A DNA stretch of 64,000 nt from Bacillus mobilis (GTDB taxonomy: Bacteria; Bacillota; Bacilli; Bacillales; Bacillaceae_G). The position numbers and the translations under genes were made by a program. Location of the stretch: assembly GCF_001884045.1 (NCBI RefSeq), contig NZ_MACF01000051.1, positions 1-64,000 on the forward strand. Reading direction: 5' to 3'. Numbering within the stretch: the stretch's first letter is position 1; each line of letters starts with the position of its first letter. Positions 1 through 8,761 of the stretch are shown piece by piece. The notes below the pieces were generated by a model that was not told where the DNA came from, searched no databases, and saw only the letters and a list, made by a program, of their open reading frames with translations.

Positions 1-90
1 GTAGCGCCCGTGTTACCTTGAGGCCCTTGAGATCCAGTGGCACCAGTAGCGCCCGTGTTACCTTGAGGCCCTTGAGGTCCAGTGGCGCCA
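1..90 (-). repeat. 45-bp tandem repeat encoding collagen-like GXY units
   Basis: Positions 1-45 and 46-90 are nearly identical 45-base units differing by a few substitutions. Each encodes five Gly-X-Y triplets. The array continues off the left edge. Such units commonly vary in copy number between strains by slippage. Confidence 0.9.
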
Positions 91-596
91 GTAGCACCCG
101 CTGGCCCAGTAGGTCCAGTAGGTCCTTGAATGAATGAAGCAGAATTAACTAAAGCAGTTTGTAATGCTGCTATTAATTTAAGAAGCTCTTGAAGTGTGCA
201 AGGGTCAATTCGGAATAGTTTTGTAATGTATAGTAAATAATTAATTAGATTTTGAAGCTCAATAAATACAGCGCTTGCTACGAAGGTTGGATTTTTTAAT
301 ATAGTTATTAAATTTTTAATAATAGCTAACCCTTGTGCTTTCAGGGAGGAAGTAGCGTCTAGTGAACAAATAAATTTACTTAGTAAGTTCAATGTATCGA
401 TTAGATCTTCAATATTTTGAGGAGATGGATTTGCGAAAAGTTTTGGAATTATTTTTGTTAGATCGATAATGATTGCGCGGAATGTTCTAAGTTGTGCCTT
501 AGTAACTGGGATGGATGGAGTATTTGGGATTCGTCCGGCGCTACTTGGAAAGCATGGTTTGGAGAATTTGTTCTGACTGTCGTTAAAATGAGACAT
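1..596 (-). CDS. Collagen-like exosporium-type protein (3' part outside window)
   Basis: Reading the minus strand from an ATG at 596 gives at least 198 residues; the C-terminus lies beyond base 1. Residues 1-157 are a non-collagen region rich in Ile, Leu and Lys that looks alpha-helical. From residue 158 the chain is Gly-X-Y repeats (GPTGPTGPAGATGATG and similar) rich in Thr, Pro and Gln. Collagen-like glycoproteins with Thr-rich GXY repeats are typical of the B. cereus group exosporium (BclA-type family). The BclA exosporium-leader motif is not visible here, so surface location is inferred. A good Shine-Dalgarno (AGAAAGGAGAG) precedes the ATG. Neighbouring sporulation gene spoVK fits a spore role. 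The length of the collagen region cannot be judged. Confidence 0.85.
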   Translation of the reverse strand, partial: MSHFNDSQNKFSKPCFPSSAGRIPNTPSIPVTKAQLRTFRAIIIDLTKIIPKLFANPSPQNIEDLIDTLNLLSKFICSLDATSSLKAQGLAIIKNLITILKNPTFVASAVFIELQNLINYLLYITKLFRIDPCTLQELLKLIAALQTALVNSASFIQGPTGPTGPAGATGATGPQGPQGNTGATGATGSQGPQGNTGA

Positions 597-691
597 TAAA
601 TCTCTCCTTTCTCATGAGGATATGAACGAAACTCATCATAGTAGATGCAAAAATTAGTTAAATGGTCATAGTAAAATCGTTTGTTTAAAGA

Positions 692-735
692 AAAAATAGA
701 AAAAACGCCTTAGGATAAGGCGTTTTTTCTATTTT
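692..735. terminator. Bidirectional intrinsic terminator
   Basis: A perfect 19-bp inverted repeat (AAAATAGAAAAAACGCCTT and its complement) surrounds a 6-base centre and is flanked by A- and T-runs. It covers the stop codon of the minus-strand recombinase-like gene and would terminate that transcript. Confidence 0.85.
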
Positions 736-1675
736 CTGCGTATTGATAATATCGTTTGAGTGAAACTTTTGATTTAAATCCAACTAGTTTTATAATTTCT
801 GATTCTGGAGTTTCTTTTTTTATTAAGTTTAAAATATAGGTGTTACGAAAGTGTTGTCCTGAGATTCCTTTACGTAAATTAGCTCTAGATACTTCAAGGC
901 GAATCATTTTTTGGATAGCGATTTCTGTTAATCCCTTTGGTGCATCATTTTCGTATACCCATCTGTATGTTCCGCGATTAAAATCAAAGGCAATAAATAA
1001 TGGATCATTACTATGGTATTTTGGACGAACGGGCTCTGGGATGCTTTTGTAATAAGTATATAGTTGTTTTTTGTCTTCGCTAGTCAATGTAATTGTTCTT
1101 TCTATCCCTGCGGTTGCTGGGATAGATAATGTGTTCGTTTCAAAGTGGACGTGCTGCATAGTTAATGCTGTAAGATCCTGTAAGGATAATCCGTAGTCGA
1201 TTAATAAATTTAAAATAGCGATATTACGATCCATTAATAAAGGGCGCACAGGACGCTGTTTTTCTGAAAGTCCTTCTAATGAAGTGACTATATGTTTTAA
1301 TCTTTTTTCTTCATCAGATGAAATGAAATCCTCATTACGAAGTGTGCGGTCTGGTTGAATAGAAATTTCCATGTTCTTTAATGGATTAGGGATGTTTAGA
1401 AAGTGATGCATTCTATTTAATACAATAAATACACGGTGCATCGTTTTCTCTGAGTAATGTCGATTCTTTTTTAAGTCGGAAAAGTAATCTTCATAGTCTT
1501 TTGTACAAAGTGTAGCCCATATATTACTGGAAGGGAGCTTTTTGTTTTTTTCTAACCAATGTCCGAAATCTTCAATGTCATAAACATAACGTTTAATGGT
1601 TGAAGGTTTTCGGCCTTTATTCAATAAAAAAATAGAAAAGGCTTGTATTGTATCATGGAATTCCGTTGTCTCCAT
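710..1675 (-). CDS. Tyrosine recombinase/integrase-like protein lacking several catalytic residues
   Basis: 321 residues from the ATG at 1675, which has GGTGG as ribosome binding site; an upstream in-frame ATG at 1738 has none. Residues 5-95 look like the SAM-like N-terminal core-binding domain of XerC/XerD-type recombinases; the rest resembles the catalytic domain. The usual first catalytic Arg (GLRxxEL) is Ser164 in YGLSLQDLTAL, the HxxR box reads Q274-H-F-R277, and the G-H/W motif reads G299-F300. Arg277 and nucleophile-position Tyr309 remain. It may therefore be catalytically weak or repurposed for DNA binding. It is a full-length, single gene with its own terminator and no phage genes nearby, so it is more likely a resident gene than an integrase of a mobile element. 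Confidence 0.8.
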   Translation of the reverse strand: METTEFHDTIQAFSIFLLNKGRKPSTIKRYVYDIEDFGHWLEKNKKLPSSNIWATLCTKDYEDYFSDLKKNRHYSEKTMHRVFIVLNRMHHFLNIPNPLKNMEISIQPDRTLRNEDFISSDEEKRLKHIVTSLEGLSEKQRPVRPLLMDRNIAILNLLIDYGLSLQDLTALTMQHVHFETNTLSIPATAGIERTITLTSEDKKQLYTYYKSIPEPVRPKYHSNDPLFIAFDFNRGTYRWVYENDAPKGLTEIAIQKMIRLEVSRANLRKGISGQHFRNTYILNLIKKETPESEIIKLVGFKSKVSLKRYYQYAENRKNALS

Positions 1676-1770
1676 AGTCCCACCACCTTCATTATTTCTT
1701 ATATTATAGCAAACTTTTCTGAAAATAGTCATTTGCAAGGGAGACAGGAATAATAATATTTGGTGAGTGG

Positions 1771-1932
1771 ATAAAGTGAAATTTTAATCAGTGGGGTATT
1801 TGTTCATCTCCCTTGATTATTAGTTGAACCAATCGGGCATTTACGGGTAGCTATCTCTCGTCTAACTTCCTCACGTTTACTGAATTTTGAGGTGGGAGTC
1901 TTACTGCTTGTTCATGCAGGATAAAATGAGGT
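1771..1932 (+). repeat. B. cereus-group dispersed intergenic repeat (bcr1-like), copy 1
   Basis: An approximately 160-base segment starts AAAGTGAAATTTTAATCAGT at 1773 and contains ATCGGGCATTTACGGG near 1832 and GGGAGTCTTACTGC near 1890. I recognise this as the style of the dispersed, RNA-structured B. cereus repeats. A degraded relative in the opposite orientation lies at 59255-59321. The right end (GAGGTG at 1927-1932) supplies the apparent Shine-Dalgarno of spoVK. Class assignment is from memory and should be checked. Confidence 0.6.
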
Positions 1933-1938
1933 GATTGT

Positions 1939-2895
1939 ATGGAACAATCGATGCGAAAGAAAAATAATAATCAAATTAACATTGTGTTAAATCATCGAAA
2001 GAAAATTTCTTTACCGGCCGCGGAAAATAAAACGGTAATTTCAAGTGAAACTACTACGAAACATGAGATGCTGCAAAGAATTGAAGAAGAGATGGGAAAG
2101 CTCGTTGGGATGGATGATATAAAAAAGATAATAAAAGAAATATATGCTTGGATTTATGTAAACAAAAAAAGACAAGAAATAGGGTTGAAGTCTGAGAAGC
2201 AAGTACTCCACATGTTGTTTAAAGGGAATCCAGGTACAGGGAAGACAACTGTTGCTAGAATGATAGGGAAATTGTTGTTTGAGATGAATATTCTATCAAA
2301 AGGGCACTTAGTTGAAGCTGAACGTGCGGATCTTGTAGGAGAATACATCGGTCATACAGCTCAAAAAACAAGAGATTTAATAAAAAAAGCAATGGGAGGT
2401 ATTTTGTTTATTGATGAGGCGTATTCATTAGCGCGAGGGGGAGAGAAAGATTTTGGGAAAGAAGCGATTGATACGCTAGTGAAACATATGGAAGATAAAC
2501 AACACGGTTTTGTATTGATTTTAGCTGGATATTCAAGAGAGATGAATCACTTTCTTTCATTAAATCCAGGTCTGCAATCCCGTTTTCCGTTTATAATTGA
2601 ATTTGCGGATTACTCGGTGAATCAGCTGTTAGAAATAGGGAAGAGGATGTATGAAGAACGTGAATACCAGTTATCGAAAGAGGCTGAATGGAAATTTAGA
2701 GATCACTTACATGCTGTAAAGTACTCATCGCAAATTACATCGTTTAGTAATGGAAGATATGTACGGAATATTGTTGAAAAATCGATTCGTACACAGGCTA
2801 TGCGCTTGTTGCAAGAGGATACGTATGATAAATATGATTTAATTGGGATATCAAGTAGTGATTTGATGCTTGAAGAGGAGACGCACAGTACGTAA
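1939..2895 (+). CDS. spoVK: Stage V sporulation protein K, AAA ATPase
   Basis: 318 residues, the usual SpoVK length. It is a CbxX/CfqX-type AAA ATPase with Walker A GNPGTGKTT around residues 96-104, Walker B ILFIDEAYSLAR around 155-166 and a downstream arginine-finger region (LQSRFPF). SpoVK is made in the mother cell and is needed for spore maturation. The order spoVK-hflX-ynbB-glnRA matches B. subtilis, here with two minus-strand genes inserted between spoVK and hflX. The ATG at 1939 is preceded by GAGGTG from a dispersed repeat. The stop codon lies in the loop of its terminator. Confidence 0.95.
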   Translation: MEQSMRKKNNNQINIVLNHRKKISLPAAENKTVISSETTTKHEMLQRIEEEMGKLVGMDDIKKIIKEIYAWIYVNKKRQEIGLKSEKQVLHMLFKGNPGTGKTTVARMIGKLLFEMNILSKGHLVEAERADLVGEYIGHTAQKTRDLIKKAMGGILFIDEAYSLARGGEKDFGKEAIDTLVKHMEDKQHGFVLILAGYSREMNHFLSLNPGLQSRFPFIIEFADYSVNQLLEIGKRMYEEREYQLSKEAEWKFRDHLHAVKYSSQITSFSNGRYVRNIVEKSIRTQAMRLLQEDTYDKYDLIGISSSDLMLEEETHST

Positions 2896-2913
2896 ACTGT
2901 GCGTCTGTTTTTT
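2880..2913 (+). terminator. spoVK intrinsic terminator
   Basis: GACGCACAGT pairs perfectly with ACTGTGCGTC around a 6-base loop that contains the spoVK stop codon, followed by a T-run. Confidence 0.9.
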
Positions 2914-2925
2914 GTATAAGTGCTG

Positions 2926-3063
2926 TTACTCTTTTTTTGCTTTGTCTTGATAAGATTTATGGAAACGTTCCATTTTAGCACTTTTTTCGTGTGCAGAATT
3001 AGGATCATGCTCAATTTGACCCACTGAGCTTTTTTGAGCACCTTTATTAACATGGTTTGTCAT
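2926..3063 (-). CDS. Small hydrophilic protein of unknown function (45 aa)
   Basis: An ATG at 3063 with a strong Shine-Dalgarno (GCGAGGTGAA) opens a 45-residue frame beginning MTNHVNKGAQKSS and ending KSYQDKAKKE. It is very rich in Lys, His, Gln and Ser, has no membrane segment and no Cys. The composition recalls minor small acid-soluble spore proteins, and it sits convergent to spoVK, but I cannot assign a family. Its 3' end faces the spoVK terminator. It was judged real from its strong ribosome binding site, clean frame and the otherwise empty space. Confidence 0.65.
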   Translation of the reverse strand: MTNHVNKGAQKSSVGQIEHDPNSAHEKSAKMERFHKSYQDKAKKE

Positions 3064-3120
3064 TTGTATTCACCTCGCTTTGAAGATTAGTATAAACATT
3101 ATGTAAAGAAAAACTCGTTA

Positions 3121-3156
3121 GAAAAGAAAAACCTCTTTACGTTCTGTAAAGAGGTT
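3121..3156 (-). terminator. Terminator of the TRIC-family channel gene
   Basis: AACCTCTTTAC (3130-3140) pairs with GTAAAGAGGTT (3146-3156). On the minus strand the stem is followed by a T-rich tract at 3121-3129. Confidence 0.85.
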
Positions 3157-3162
3157 GGATTG

Positions 3163-3786
3163 CTATTTATGCACTGAACGTTCGTTTGTGTCTATACGTC
3201 TATGCGGTAAATGCCATTTGTAGTGAATAGAAACCATGCGGAAGCAAACAATTAAAATGAATAAGGTGTATAAAGCCCAATCACTAACAATAATTTGAGC
3301 GCCGATTAAGAAACCTGCTAGAATCGTCCAAAAAGCATATACTTCAGCTCGAAGGACGAGAGGTTTTCTACGGGCTAAAAGATCGCGGATAATACCGCCG
3401 CCAATGCCAGTTAAAACAGCTGCTACAATTGTAGCGCTAATTGGTAAATTTAATTTCTGAGCATATAATGCTCCTTGTACGGCAAATGCTGATAAGCCGA
3501 TAGCATCAGTGATGTTTTCCCACTTTTTCCAGTGTCTAATTAATTTATTTGGAAAAAGAAAAATAATTGTCATTGATAAAAGTGCGATTTGGAATAACAT
3601 GTCTTGTTGCCAAAACGCGACAATCGGATAACCGATTAATAAATTACGAAGGGCACCTCCCCCAAATGCGGTCGCCATTCCTAAAATATACACCCCGAAA
3701 ATATCATAATCCTCTTCCATTGCAACAATGGCTCCGCTTAGTGCGAAAGCAATTGTGCCTATGATGCTAAAAATCTCCCATGCCAT
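3163..3786 (-). CDS. TRIC-family (UPF0126) membrane channel
   Basis: 207 residues with seven likely membrane helices, the architecture of prokaryotic TRIC trimeric intracellular cation channels, where two three-helix repeats are followed by a seventh helix. Glycine-rich signatures are visible: FALSGAIVAMEEDYDIFG and ATAFGGGALRNLL in the first repeat, and GIGGGIIRDLLARRKP in the second. The start at 3786 has a purine-rich GGGGGAGAAAATTC leader. It is monocistronic and divergent from hflX. The bacterial proteins conduct monovalent cations in vitro; the physiological role here is unknown. Confidence 0.85.
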   Translation of the reverse strand: MAWEIFSIIGTIAFALSGAIVAMEEDYDIFGVYILGMATAFGGGALRNLLIGYPIVAFWQQDMLFQIALLSMTIIFLFPNKLIRHWKKWENITDAIGLSAFAVQGALYAQKLNLPISATIVAAVLTGIGGGIIRDLLARRKPLVLRAEVYAFWTILAGFLIGAQIIVSDWALYTLFILIVCFRMVSIHYKWHLPHRRIDTNERSVHK

Positions 3787-3875
3787 GAATTTTCTCCCCC
3801 GCTAACTAGATGAAATGTGCTTCCTCTGCTATTATATTAGAAGGTTTAAATTTCGAAAAGGATGAGTGAACATAT

Positions 3876-5153
3876 TTGATGGAAGAAAAAGAAAAAGTCA
3901 TATTAGTGGGCTGTCAATTGCCGCAAGAAGATGATGAAAAATTTACGCATTCCATGAAAGAGCTTGCATCGCTAGCGAAGACTGCGCGAGCAGAATTGTT
4001 AGTGTCTACAACGCAAAAACGACCGAAGTTTCATCCGGCGACGTATATAGGTAAGGGTAAATTAGAAGAGCTTACAATGTTAACTGAAGAGTTAGAACCG
4101 GATGTTATCGTATTTAATAACGAATTAACGCCGAGTCAAATTCGGAATTTATCCTCGGTATTAGATGCGAGGGTAATTGATCGAACGCAACTCATATTAG
4201 ATATTTTTGCGCAACGTGCGAAGTCGAGGGAAGGTAAGCTTCAAGTAGAATTAGCTCAGTTGCAATATACAATGCCGCGTCTTATGGGGCAAGGATTGTC
4301 TTTATCACGTCTTGGTGGTGGTATTGGGACGAGGGGACCAGGTGAGACGAAACTAGAGACGGATCGTCGTCATATTCGATCACGTATTGATGAAATAAAG
4401 AAACAACTTGCAGTTGTTGTGGAACATCGGAAAAGATATCGTGAGAGAAGAAAAGATAATAAAGTATTTCAAGTTTCGTTAATAGGATATACGAATGCGG
4501 GAAAATCTACGTTGTTTAATAGGTTGACGGAAGCTGATACATTTGAAGAAAACTTGTTGTTTGCAACGCTAGACCCGACGACAAGGAAAATGCCGTTACC
4601 TTCTGGTTATACAGTATTACTAACTGATACGGTTGGTTTTATACAGGATTTACCTACATCATTAATTGCGGCTTTTCGTTCGACATTAGAAGAAGCTGGT
4701 GAAGCGGATGTTATTTTACATGTAGTTGATTCTGCAGATCCTAATTATGTAGGGCATGAAAAAACAGTAAAACAATTATTGTCAGAACTTGAAATTAATC
4801 ATATTCCTATTATTACGTTATATAATAAAAAAGATGAATTACATCAAAACTTTATTCCGTTTCCGAAAAGTGACTTCTTAATGACTAGTGCTTTTGAAGA
4901 AAAAGATTTATTACATATAAAAGAAGCGATAGAAACGAAAATGAAGGAAGAAATGAATTGTTATCAAGTGGAAATTCCTCCGAGTGAAGGTAAGTTGTTA
5001 ACGTTATTAAAAACGGAAACACTTTTAACAAAGATGGAGTTTTTAGAAGATAAATTTGTATATGATTGCGTAGGGTATATTTTTGCTCATTCATCGCTTA
5101 ATGTGCAATTAAAGAGATTTTTAGTGGAAGAAGGAGAAAATAAAAATGTTTGA
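3876..5153 (+). CDS. hflX: Ribosome-associated GTPase HflX
   Basis: 425 residues from a TTG at 3876, or 424 from the ATG at 3879; AAAAGGATGAG is the ribosome binding site and the choice is not decisive. The N-terminal HflX domain holds [12 protein letters not shown] and the Gly-rich [17 protein letters not shown] linker, followed by a coiled coil. The G domain has G1 GYTNAGKST near residue 203, G3 DTVGF and G4 NKKD. HflX binds the 50S subunit and splits stalled or hibernating ribosomes. It overlaps ynbB by 8 bases, so the two are translationally coupled, as in B. subtilis (ynbA-ynbB). A five-codon frame (3862-3879) ends in a TGA that overlaps the ATG at 3879. Confidence 0.93.
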   Translation: MMEEKEKVILVGCQLPQEDDEKFTHSMKELASLAKTARAELLVSTTQKRPKFHPATYIGKGKLEELTMLTEELEPDVIVFNNELTPSQIRNLSSVLDARVIDRTQLILDIFAQRAKSREGKLQVELAQLQYTMPRLMGQGLSLSRLGGGIGTRGPGETKLETDRRHIRSRIDEIKKQLAVVVEHRKRYRERRKDNKVFQVSLIGYTNAGKSTLFNRLTEADTFEENLLFATLDPTTRKMPLPSGYTVLLTDTVGFIQDLPTSLIAAFRSTLEEAGEADVILHVVDSADPNYVGHEKTVKQLLSELEINHIPIITLYNKKDELHQNFIPFPKSDFLMTSAFEEKDLLHIKEAIETKMKEEMNCYQVEIPPSEGKLLTLLKTETLLTKMEFLEDKFVYDCVGYIFAHSSLNVQLKRFLVEEGENKNV

Positions 5154-6417
5154 TCGTTTGAAAAATGGAGAAAAAATTGCTCCAATCGTAAAAGAAGTAG
5201 AGAGCCAAATTACAGAAGTACATAAACGTGCGGATGAAGTAATTGAAAGTAATCAGTTTCGTGTATTAGAAAGTTTTCGTAAACATAAAATTAGCGATTC
5301 GCATTTTATTCCGACAACAGGTTACGGTTATGATGATATTGGCCGTGATACGTTAGAAAAAGTGTATGCGGATGTATTTGGAGCGGAAGCTGGTCTTGTT
5401 CGTCCACAAATTATTTCAGGTACGCACGCTATTTCTACAGCGTTATTCGGAATTTTACGTCCAGGAGATGAGTTATTGTACATCACTGGCAAGCCGTATG
5501 ATACGTTAGAAGAAATCGTTGGTGTACGCGGAAAAGGTGTAGGTTCATTTAAAGAATATAATATTGGTTATAATGCAGTTCCGCTTACTGAAGAGGGGCT
5601 TGTTGATTTTGGAGCTGTTGCGGCTGCAATTCATAGTAATACGAAGATGATTGGTATTCAGCGTTCAAAGGGCTATGCTACTCGTCCGTCATTTACTATT
5701 TCTCAAATTAAAGAGATGATAGCGTTTGTTAAAGAAATTAAACCAGATGTTGTTGTATTTGTAGATAATTGTTATGGCGAGTTTATTGAAGAGCAAGAGC
5801 CATGCCATGTTGGTGCAGATTTAATGGCAGGTTCGCTTATTAAGAACCCTGGTGGTGGAATTGTTAAAACTGGTGGTTATATCGTTGGTAAAGAACAGTA
5901 TGTTGAAGCGTGTGCATATCGTTTAACATCTCCAGGGATCGGTGCGGAAGCAGGGGCATCTTTATACAGTCTACAAGAAATGTATCAAGGTTTCTTCTTA
6001 GCGCCGCATGTAGCGGGACAAGCGCTAAAAGGTGCAATTTTTACAGCTGCATTTTTAGAGAAGTTAGGAATGAATACATCACCAGCGTGGAATGCGCCAA
6101 GAACAGATTTAATTCAGTCTGTTCAATTTGATGATAAAGATCGTATGATTGCATTTTGCCAAGCAATTCAATATGCATCTCCGATTAATTCTCACTTCAC
6201 TCCATATGCCAACTATATGCCGGGTTATGAAGATGATGTAATTATGGCTGCGGGAACGTTTATTCAAGGTGCAAGTATTGAATTGTCAGCTGATGGTCCA
6301 ATTCGTCCCCCTTATGTTGCTTACGTGCAAGGTGGGTTAACTTATTCACATGTGAAGATTGCGATTTGTTCTGCAATTGATGCATTAATTGAAAAAGAAT
6401 TATTAACAATTTCTTAA
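5146..6417 (+). CDS. ynbB: PLP-dependent methionine gamma-lyase-related protein (aluminium-resistance family)
   Basis: 423 residues, full length for the YnbB family, which is annotated as cystathionine beta-/methionine gamma-lyase-like or aluminium-resistance protein. It has a fold-type-I PLP enzyme layout: a phosphate-binding ISGTHAIS segment near residue 92, an aspartate in FVDNCYGEF that would contact the pyridine nitrogen, and the probable Schiff-base lysine in [17 protein letters not shown]. The substrate in Bacillus is not established. The start ATG overlaps the end of hflX and follows AGAAGGAG. An intrinsic terminator follows at once, isolating it from glnR. Confidence 0.88.
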   Translation: MFDRLKNGEKIAPIVKEVESQITEVHKRADEVIESNQFRVLESFRKHKISDSHFIPTTGYGYDDIGRDTLEKVYADVFGAEAGLVRPQIISGTHAISTALFGILRPGDELLYITGKPYDTLEEIVGVRGKGVGSFKEYNIGYNAVPLTEEGLVDFGAVAAAIHSNTKMIGIQRSKGYATRPSFTISQIKEMIAFVKEIKPDVVVFVDNCYGEFIEEQEPCHVGADLMAGSLIKNPGGGIVKTGGYIVGKEQYVEACAYRLTSPGIGAEAGASLYSLQEMYQGFFLAPHVAGQALKGAIFTAAFLEKLGMNTSPAWNAPRTDLIQSVQFDDKDRMIAFCQAIQYASPINSHFTPYANYMPGYEDDVIMAAGTFIQGASIELSADGPIRPPYVAYVQGGLTYSHVKIAICSAIDALIEKELLTIS

Positions 6418-6421
6418 GGGG

Positions 6422-6448
6422 AAGCTGTCGATTTCGACAGCTTTTTTC
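6422..6448 (+). terminator. Terminator after ynbB
   Basis: AAGCTGTCG and CGACAGCTT pair around ATTT, followed by a run of T. Confidence 0.92.
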
Positions 6449-6507
6449 TTGTGAAAGTAATGATTTATTTCATTAGAAAAAAGAATGAAAAAATTTATAA
6501 AAAATCA

Positions 6508-6546
6508 TGTAAGAAAAGCTAACATCTATTGACACTAAACATAACA
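6508..6546 (+). promoter_or_regulatory. Two GlnR/TnrA operators upstream of glnRA
   Basis: TGTAAGAAAAGCTAACA at 6508-6524 matches the GlnR/TnrA consensus TGTNA-N7-TNACA exactly. A second, imperfect site, TGACACTAAACATAACA at 6530-6546, overlaps the -35 box. This paired arrangement, one upstream operator plus one degenerate operator over -35, is that of the B. subtilis glnRA promoter, where GlnR represses when nitrogen is plentiful. Confidence 0.9.
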
Positions 6547-6557
6547 TGGTATAAAAT
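6529..6557 (+). promoter_or_regulatory. glnRA sigma-A promoter
   Basis: TTGACA (6529-6534) and TAAAAT (6552-6557) are separated by 17 bases. The -35 is covered by the second GlnR operator. Confidence 0.85.
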
Positions 6558-6591
6558 GAGAAGCAGTTAAGGCGAAGGAGGAACTGAAACA

Positions 6592-6981
6592 ATGAAAGAA
6601 GATAGACGTTCTGCCCCGCTGTTTCCTATTGGTATTGTTATGGATTTAACACAATTATCTGCACGTCAAATTCGCTACTATGAAGAGCATAATCTTGTTT
6701 CTCCAACCCGTACAAAGGGGAATCGTAGATTATTTTCATTTAACGATGTAGATAAGTTGTTAGAGATTAAAGATTTATTAGATCAAGGCTTGAATATGGC
6801 TGGTATTAAACAAGTGTTACTAATGAAAGAAAATCAAACAGAAACAGTGAAAGTAAAAGAAGAAACGAAAGAAATTTCAAAAACTGAGCTTCGCAAAATA
6901 CTTCGAGATGAACTACAACATACAGGTAGATTTAATCGGACTTCATTGCGACAAGGTGACATTTCAAGGTTTTTTCACTAA
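6592..6981 (+). CDS. glnR: Nitrogen-responsive MerR-family repressor GlnR
   Basis: 129 residues. The N-terminal MerR-type winged helix-turn-helix covers about residues 17-75 ([19 protein letters not shown]). The hydrophilic C-terminal tail is the segment that in B. subtilis autoinhibits DNA binding until feedback-inhibited glutamine synthetase binds it. The start follows GGAGGAAC. Two GlnR boxes lie at its promoter, so autoregulation is expected. glnA follows 48 bases after its stop codon. Confidence 0.96.
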   Translation: MKEDRRSAPLFPIGIVMDLTQLSARQIRYYEEHNLVSPTRTKGNRRLFSFNDVDKLLEIKDLLDQGLNMAGIKQVLLMKENQTETVKVKEETKEISKTELRKILRDELQHTGRFNRTSLRQGDISRFFH

Positions 6982-7029
6982 AGAGAACTGATTCTGAAGG
7001 TGTTTAGAGGGACTAAGGAGGAATTTATA

Positions 7030-8364
7030 ATGGCTAGGTACACAAAAGAAGATATTTTCCGTTTGGCGGAAGAAGAGAATGTAAAGTATATCCGTTTACA
7101 ATTTACAGACCTTTTAGGAGTAATTAAAAACGTAGAGATTCCAGTGAGACAATTAACGAAAGCTCTTGATAACAAAATGATGTTTGATGGATCTTCGATT
7201 GAAGGTTTCGTACGTATTGAAGAATCTGATATGTATTTATATCCTGACTTAGACACTTGGGTAATTTTCCCATGGACTGCTGAAAAAGGTAAAGTTGCTC
7301 GTCTAATTTGTGACATTTACAATGCAGATGGCACTCCATTTGATGGAGACCCACGTAACAACTTAAAACGTGTGTTAAAAGAAATGGAAGCTTTAGGATT
7401 CTCAGATTTCAATCTTGGACCAGAGCCAGAATTCTTCCTATTTAAAGTAGATGAAAAAGGAAATCCAACATTAGAATTAAACGATAACGGTGGATACTTC
7501 GACCTTGCGCCGATGGATCTAGGGGAAAACTGTCGTCGTGATATCGTTCTTGAACTAGAAGAGATGGGCTTTGAAATTGAAGCGTCTCACCATGAAGTTG
7601 CTCCAGGTCAACACGAAATTGACTTTAAATATGCAAGTGCAATTCGCTCATGTGATGATATTCAAACATTCAAACTTGTTGTAAAAACAATTGCTCGTAA
7701 ACACGGTTTACATGCAACATTTATGCCAAAACCATTATACGGTGTGAACGGTTCAGGTATGCACTGTAACTTATCACTATTCAAAAATGGTGAGAACGTA
7801 TTCTTCGATCAAAACGGTGACTTACAATTAAGTGATGATGCTCGTCATTTCATCGCAGGTATTTTAAAACACGCACCAGCATTTACAGCGGTAGCAAATC
7901 CAACTGTAAACTCTTACAAGCGTTTAGTACCTGGATACGAAGCTCCTTGTTACGTAGCATGGTCTGCACAAAACCGTAGCCCATTAGTACGTATCCCTGC
8001 ATCTCGTGGTATTAGTACACGCGTAGAAGTACGTAGTGTTGACCCAGCTGCAAACCCATATTTAGTAATGGCTACATTATTAGCAGCAGGTCTTGATGGA
8101 ATTAAAAACAAATTAACGCCACCAGCTGCAGTAGACCGTAACATCTACGTAATGACAAAAGAAGAGCGCGAAGAAGCTGGCATCGTTGACTTACCAGCAA
8201 CATTAGCGCAAGCATTAGTTACATTACAATCTAATGAAGTAGTATGTGGTGCACTAGGTGATCATTTACTTGAGCACTTCATCGAAGCAAAAGAGATTGA
8301 GTGGGATATCTTCCGCACGCAAGTTCACCAATGGGAACGCGATCAATATATGTCTCTATACTAA
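7030..8364 (+). CDS. glnA: Glutamine synthetase, type I-alpha
   Basis: 444 residues from ATG 7030 (ribosome binding site AAGGAGG; an upstream in-frame start at 7000 is not needed). It ligates ammonia to glutamate with ATP. Family signatures include the latch region [17 protein letters not shown], metal-ligand motif [33 protein letters not shown] and the ATP-loop Arg segment NRSPLVRIP. It lacks the adenylylation Tyr loop of type I-beta enzymes. The Arg after EGFV corresponds to the residue that mediates feedback inhibition in B. subtilis GS (Arg62). The feedback-inhibited enzyme is the co-effector for GlnR and TnrA. Confidence 0.98.
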   Translation: MARYTKEDIFRLAEEENVKYIRLQFTDLLGVIKNVEIPVRQLTKALDNKMMFDGSSIEGFVRIEESDMYLYPDLDTWVIFPWTAEKGKVARLICDIYNADGTPFDGDPRNNLKRVLKEMEALGFSDFNLGPEPEFFLFKVDEKGNPTLELNDNGGYFDLAPMDLGENCRRDIVLELEEMGFEIEASHHEVAPGQHEIDFKYASAIRSCDDIQTFKLVVKTIARKHGLHATFMPKPLYGVNGSGMHCNLSLFKNGENVFFDQNGDLQLSDDARHFIAGILKHAPAFTAVANPTVNSYKRLVPGYEAPCYVAWSAQNRSPLVRIPASRGISTRVEVRSVDPAANPYLVMATLLAAGLDGIKNKLTPPAAVDRNIYVMTKEEREEAGIVDLPATLAQALVTLQSNEVVCGALGDHLLEHFIEAKEIEWDIFRTQVHQWERDQYMSLY

Positions 8365-8372
8365 GAGACTTA

Positions 8373-8411
8373 AACCCTTGACACATAATGTGTTGAGGGT
8401 TTTTTATTTAT
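8373..8411 (+). terminator. Terminator of glnRA
   Basis: AACCCTTGACACA pairs with TGTGTTGAGGGTT around TAA (one internal mismatch region), followed by T6. Confidence 0.9.
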
Positions 8412-8436
8412 CGGGCATTTTTATAGGAGGAATATA

Positions 8437-8680
8437 ATGGGACAAACAAATTCAAGAATGTACTTGCTAATACTTATAAGCGATGAATATCATTTGAAAA
8501 AGTGACCTATTTAAATGGGTTGAAAATCCTTGCTGAAATACGTTTCAATACAAAGAAAACCCCCCTGATAATGCAATAATAGGGGATTTTCGTCATTTAT
8601 CTACAGTGAATTATGAAGAATGTTGTCGTAATCTTTGGGCTAAAATTAAGAAGAGGTTAAACGAAAATAAATTGTATTGA
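8437..8680 (+). pseudogene. Small gene broken by two single-base homopolymer deletions
   Basis: An ATG at 8437 has a perfect AGGAGG ribosome binding site but stops after 22 codons (8505). Adding one A to the A-run near 8492 and one C to the C-run near 8560 restores an 81-residue frame. It would continue through LNGLKILAEIRF and GDFRHLSTVNYEECCRNLW and end KRLNENKLY at TGA 8678-8680. I do not recognise the family. The damage is either real decay or two homopolymer sequencing errors. The stop codon overlaps the -35 box of the eps promoter. Confidence 0.6.
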
Positions 8681-8705
8681 CTCGTTCTATATAAAGAACT
8701 AAACT
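8677..8705 (+). promoter_or_regulatory. Probable sigma-A promoter of the eps operon
   Basis: TTGACT (8677-8682) and TAAACT (8700-8705) are 17 bases apart. The spacer is filled by an inverted SinR-type operator, giving a 115-base leader to epsA. Confidence 0.65.
8684..8699 (+). promoter_or_regulatory. SinR-type operator inside the eps promoter spacer
   Basis: GTTCTATATAAAGAAC is a near-palindrome of the half-site GTTCT. B. subtilis SinR binds GTTCTYT elements at its eps operon promoter, and B. cereus encodes a SinR homologue. The position between -35 and -10 would block RNA polymerase. Confidence 0.55.
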
Positions 8706-8761
8706 ATCATTAATTAGAAGCTTTTGTATATTCGAAAGATAAAAATAATAATTTTATTTTT

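Noticed and set aside
1-90. Tandem repeats as a possible CRISPR array
   Set aside because: The units abut without spacers and encode Gly-X-Y collagen triplets in one frame.
6430-6443. TTCGACA inside the ynbB terminator as a Spo0A box
   Set aside because: It is part of a perfect terminator stem, so the match is most simply explained by the hairpin.
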